Below are positions 20,076-23,062 of a DNA stretch of 23,062 bases, piece after piece. Source of the stretch: an uncultured Selenomonadaceae bacterium (GTDB taxonomy: Bacteria > Bacillota > Negativicutes > Selenomonadales > Selenomonadaceae). Positions within the stretch are counted from its first letter, which is position 1. Each line of letters starts with the position of its first letter. The stretch spans positions 1 through 23,062 of the forward strand of contig CAJOKY010000006.1 in assembly GCA_905235425.1 (NCBI GenBank), written 5' to 3'. The notes under the pieces are model-generated. The model ran no database searches. It was not told the origin of the DNA and saw only the letters and a list, made by a program, of their open reading frames with translations. A program made the position numbers and the translations under genes.

Positions 20076-23062
20076 TTATTTGCCGAGCGTCCCGTAAGAG
20101 TCAAGCTTTCTGTTAGCCTCTTCAACCGTTCCCATCATATGCCAAAAAGCATAGCGATTAAATTCGTACTTGCCTTCATTCGTCCTGCGCAAAATATTAA
20201 GCGTAACCATTTCGTCAAGCAGTGACAAAAGCTCAATGTCTGTAAGCTTGCCGATTTTTTCAACGCCGCACATAAGGCAATAATCTTTAATGTCGTTGAT
20301 ACTTACGCCTATAGGTCTTCCGTTTTCGTAGTACGCCATCGTAACGGCAAGCGCCAAAATTTCATAATAATTGTCATCATCAAGGCAAAGCGTAATTTGG
20401 AATTTTTGACGAATCTCCTCTTGAAATTCGCGGTTGCCCAAAACGTTTTTCAAATATTCATCGTCGAGAGTATACGGCGGATTTTTGACAACGTCAAAAT
20501 TCTGTTTCGTGTAATTAGCACCTACCGCGTCAACAAGCATTTTGCAGTAGTACTGAATTGAACCGGGATAATAATTCGTACGGCTGAAAATCGCGCTGAT
20601 TAAACTTTCGTCCGAAATTCTGAAACCGAGCCAGCTCATGGGCTTTACCAAAAGTTCCATTGCGTCAGAAGGCTTAAAAGGCAAAACCGAAATGTGATTA
20701 AGGTTGCCGAAACTTGAATTTTGTTCAAAGCGTATGACTTTGTGCAGACCTGCCAGCACAAATTTAAATTGACCGTTAAAAGTCACGAGAAGTGAACGCA
20801 GTACATTTATGGCGCGTTCAGAATCTTTATCGCTTAAGAAAGTGTCGCTCTCGTCCATAAGCAGCATAAGCTTTTTAGGCTTATCAATGCCGCCGAATTG
20901 CCCGTTTAAAAGTTTGCGCATTTTGAAAGAAAATTCTTCCCAATTCTGCGCGTCACCGATGAGTTTGGCGTTTGAAAGTTCCTCTACAATTCTGATAAGC
21001 GTCTGATCGCAGTTTAAATTTTTTAAATCGATAAAAAATGCGTATGAAAGTTGGCGCGGATTATGTTCAATGTTGCGTACCTGCCGCAGTAAAGCGGACT
21101 TTCCGAGCTGCCTGCCGCCGTATACAAAAACGGGACCCGACATATCGCGAATTTGGTCTAATTCTTCCGAGCGACCGATAAACATTTCAGGCGCCACCAC
21201 GCCGCCGGTAGTGTAGGGTTGCACGCGCGAGAAAGGTAAAACTGTTTGCAACATACGCTTGCCGCGATTGGCGTCATCAAAACCGGCAAGGTACAGCGCC
21301 ATGACTTTATCAATCAGCAGGATATTTTTTAAATTCGTCGTCAACTTCATAATCTTTGCAAGGTTACGGCGTTCCGGCAAAGTCATTGAAATATCGGCAA
21401 GGCAAATTGTACCGCGATCTACCGTAGATTCGCCTAAAACCTGCGCGATATTGTCATAGCGGCGATTAGCGCCGAGATAGACTACCTCAAGCCCCTTGTT
21501 GTAAATTTCCGTGCCGAAGACTGCGAAGGGGTGAGGATAACTTTCACGCGCTTTAATCGGCTCGTCAAAAGTTATCGTGTAAGATTTTTGGTTAAGCGTG
21601 TCGATATTTCTAGCTGAAATTTTTGCACCGGCATAACCGAAGTGACCTAAAATGTCAATAATTGACGCTTCAATAGCCGCGTTTTGTCCTGAATGAATAC
21701 CCTGCCAGCCGCGCAGATAGTCAATCGCGTTTTGCGTTTCACGATTAACCCTGCTGCCATGAAAACGCTGTTTGAAAGCGCCTTCAACTGAACCGTTGGC
21801 ATTTAAAATTGAACGGTAAAGCGTTTCATATTCGTGCAAAAATGTTTCAAGAGTAGAAAGATCGTAACCTGTCACGTCCAATTCAGTTAAAAGGTTGCCG
21901 CCCTCTGTCTCCAAGCGATTCATATAATCTTCCGCAACGGTTAAATTCATCAATTCAATTTGGCGGCGAATGTTGGCAAGGATAGGGTAGCGAGAATCAA
22001 GCGTTTCACCTTCACCTAAATTTTGTTCCAAATTCTCTTCCATTTTATTAAGCCGTGCTGTAAGCGCGTTTTTCTGCGGAATGGAAGTTTTATCGATTGA
22101 CTGATTACACGCCTTTATGAAACGGTTGAAAAGTCCCGCGTTTTTCGTCTGAATAAAATGTCTGCGCGCTTCTACAGCGGCGTTAATGTAAAATTCAATT
22201 TTCTCTTGATCTGTTATACGCGAATAGTTACGCGCCAATTCCAAATCGCTTAAAAATTCCGTGTACAAGCGTTCAATCTGCTTGTCAACCTGCTTATCAA
22301 GAGCGCTTAATTTACGTTTAATTTCCTCTTCAGATACGCCGAGTTGCGGCAGGTAAAATTTAACCAGGTGCTGTAAAATGCCGCAGTCATAATTTCTAAG
22401 CGCAGTTTCGTAAGCACTTTTCAACGCGTCGGAAAAACTTTTGGCACGCATTTCATTTTCAAAATTTTTTACGCGGTCTTTGAGTGAAAATTCTTCCACG
22501 CCGAAAGATTCAATTGTCGGCACGTCGTTTTCAAGTTCAATGTAGTTTGACGTTAAAATACATTCACTGTATGAAAAAACGCAGGCTTCGCCGTTAATTT
22601 TTTTCTCAAGATTTTCAGTGAACTGCTTAAAAATTATTTGTCCGAGACTTGCTTTTTTATCTGTCCGTGCAATTTGCTTTTTGAGTTCAGATAAAATTTC
22701 CTGCGCTCTTTCAACAGGTGCTGAAGGATTGCCGGAGCTTGAAGAGTTGTCAAGATTTCTTTTAGTGTAAATGTAATTTAAAAGCGCAGTCAAACACTGT
22801 TTCATAACGCCGGTAACTCTTCTGCGCTTGGGACCTTTGAAAGGTTCGCGTTCCTTGCGTACAAGCGTTACTTGAGGATTATTCCAAACGTCGTCTAAAA
22901 AGTCATCGATCTCATCTTCTGAAAAAAGTTCTTCATCAATCTTTGCGCCGGGCTTTGAAATTACGGCGGTTAAATCGGTATCTTCAAACTGCCTGCAAAA
23001 ATTCAAAAGTTCATCATTCGTGTAATCATCAACACTAAGATATTTTCTGACAAGCCCGTTAT
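20076..23062 (-). CDS. Large STAND/AAA-type ATPase, N-terminus beyond the window
   Basis: At least 994 residues; the frame is open to the window edge, so the TTG at 23006 is probably internal. In order: a helical, coiled-coil-rich region of about 450 residues; an alpha/beta domain I cannot assign (around FDEPIKARESYPHPFAVFG); a linker PEMFIGRSEELDQI typical just before STAND/AAA_16 ATPase cores; Walker A GGRQLGKS (about 648-655 of the visible part); Walker B LMLLMDESD (about 730); FVLAGLHK as sensor 1; and a C-terminal winged-helix part (ISINDIKDYC... LNILRRTNEGKYEF). STAND-type NTPases are signal-triggered switches common in bacterial conflict systems. The downstream partner carries a HEPN motif. 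A defence or stress role is inference; the ATPase fold is well supported. Confidence 0.8.
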   Translation of the reverse strand, partial: NGLVRKYLSVDDYTNDELLNFCRQFEDTDLTAVISKPGAKIDEELFSEDEIDDFLDDVWNNPQVTLVRKEREPFKGPKRRRVTGVMKQCLTALLNYIYTKRNLDNSSSSGNPSAPVERAQEILSELKKQIARTDKKASLGQIIFKQFTENLEKKINGEACVFSYSECILTSNYIELENDVPTIESFGVEEFSLKDRVKNFENEMRAKSFSDALKSAYETALRNYDCGILQHLVKFYLPQLGVSEEEIKRKLSALDKQVDKQIERLYTEFLSDLELARNYSRITDQEKIEFYINAAVEARRHFIQTKNAGLFNRFIKACNQSIDKTSIPQKNALTARLNKMEENLEQNLGEGETLDSRYPILANIRRQIELMNLTVAEDYMNRLETEGGNLLTELDVTGYDLSTLETFLHEYETLYRSILNANGSVEGAFKQRFHGSRVNRETQNAIDYLRGWQGIHSGQNAAIEASIIDILGHFGYAGAKISARNIDTLNQKSYTITFDEPIKARESYPHPFAVFGTEIYNKGLEVVYLGANRRYDNIAQVLGESTVDRGTICLADISMTLPERRNLAKIMKLTTNLKNILLIDKVMALYLAGFDDANRGKRMLQTVLPFSRVQPYTTGGVVAPEMFIGRSEELDQIRDMSGPVFVYGGRQLGKSALLRQVRNIEHNPRQLSYAFFIDLKNLNCDQTLIRIVEELSNAKLIGDAQNWEEFSFKMRKLLNGQFGGIDKPKKLMLLMDESDTFLSDKDSERAINVLRSLLVTFNGQFKFVLAGLHKVIRFEQNSSFGNLNHISVLPFKPSDAMELLVKPMSWLGFRISDESLISAIFSRTNYYPGSIQYYCKMLVDAVGANYTKQNFDVVKNPPYTLDDEYLKNVLGNREFQEEIRQKFQITLCLDDDNYYEILALAVTMAYYENGRPIGVSINDIKDYCLMCGVEKIGKLTDIELLSLLDEMVTLNILRRTNEGKYEFNRYAFWHMMGTVEEANRKLDSYGTLGK

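Overview
The window looks like chromosomal DNA from a low-GC, Gram-positive-type lineage. Strong AGGAGG-like ribosome sites, frequent TTG starts, and AddA, EcfA2, ComEB-type dCMP deaminase, CbiD and meso-diaminopimelate dehydrogenase all fit a Firmicute. The mix best suggests a Negativicutes/Selenomonadales relative; that is an inference from gene content, not a phylogeny.

Layout. 1-354: 5' part of cbiD (-). 449-1537: dCMP deaminase and a C39-like cysteine-protease-fold protein (+). 1535-5832: a segment bounded by a 12-bp inverted repeat. It carries a minus-strand cassette of an XRE regulator, a zinc-ribbon/Sel1-repeat protein and a coiled-coil membrane protein, behind a doubled operator-like sequence. 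5874-8606: a divergent ClpX (-), rpmE (+) with clear promoter and terminator, a lone EcfA2 ATPase (-) and tRNA-Arg(UCU) (-). 8798-9772: ddh (+). 9903-16950: a one-pass Pro/Lys-rich membrane protein coupled to a self-inhibited class III Fic protein, a fucosyltransferase-like glycosyltransferase with a G8 tract, addA without addB, and a multi-pass membrane protein (all +). 16965-18753: Tat-exported metallophosphoesterase and tsaE (-). 18853-23062: a 361-residue protein with a C-terminal HEPN-type RNxxxH motif, and upstream of it a very large STAND/AAA ATPase that runs off the window (-).

The features I find most unusual are these. (1) The ATPase plus HEPN-motif pair is a candidate conflict/defence module. 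(2) Five arrays of 7-bp repeats occur; four touch or overlap stop codons, two share one hairpin architecture with a conserved centre, and one lies inside a coding region where slippage would shift the frame. (3) The G8 tract near the start of the glycosyltransferase gives an early stop at G7 or G9, a typical contingency-locus arrangement. (4) The inverted-repeat-bounded XRE/Sel1/membrane cassette has no recognisable transposase.

Housekeeping genes (rpmE, tsaE, tRNA-Arg, ddh, addA, cbiD) alternate with accessory cassettes. This suggests a core chromosome region where accessory modules and short repeats have been inserted between conserved genes.
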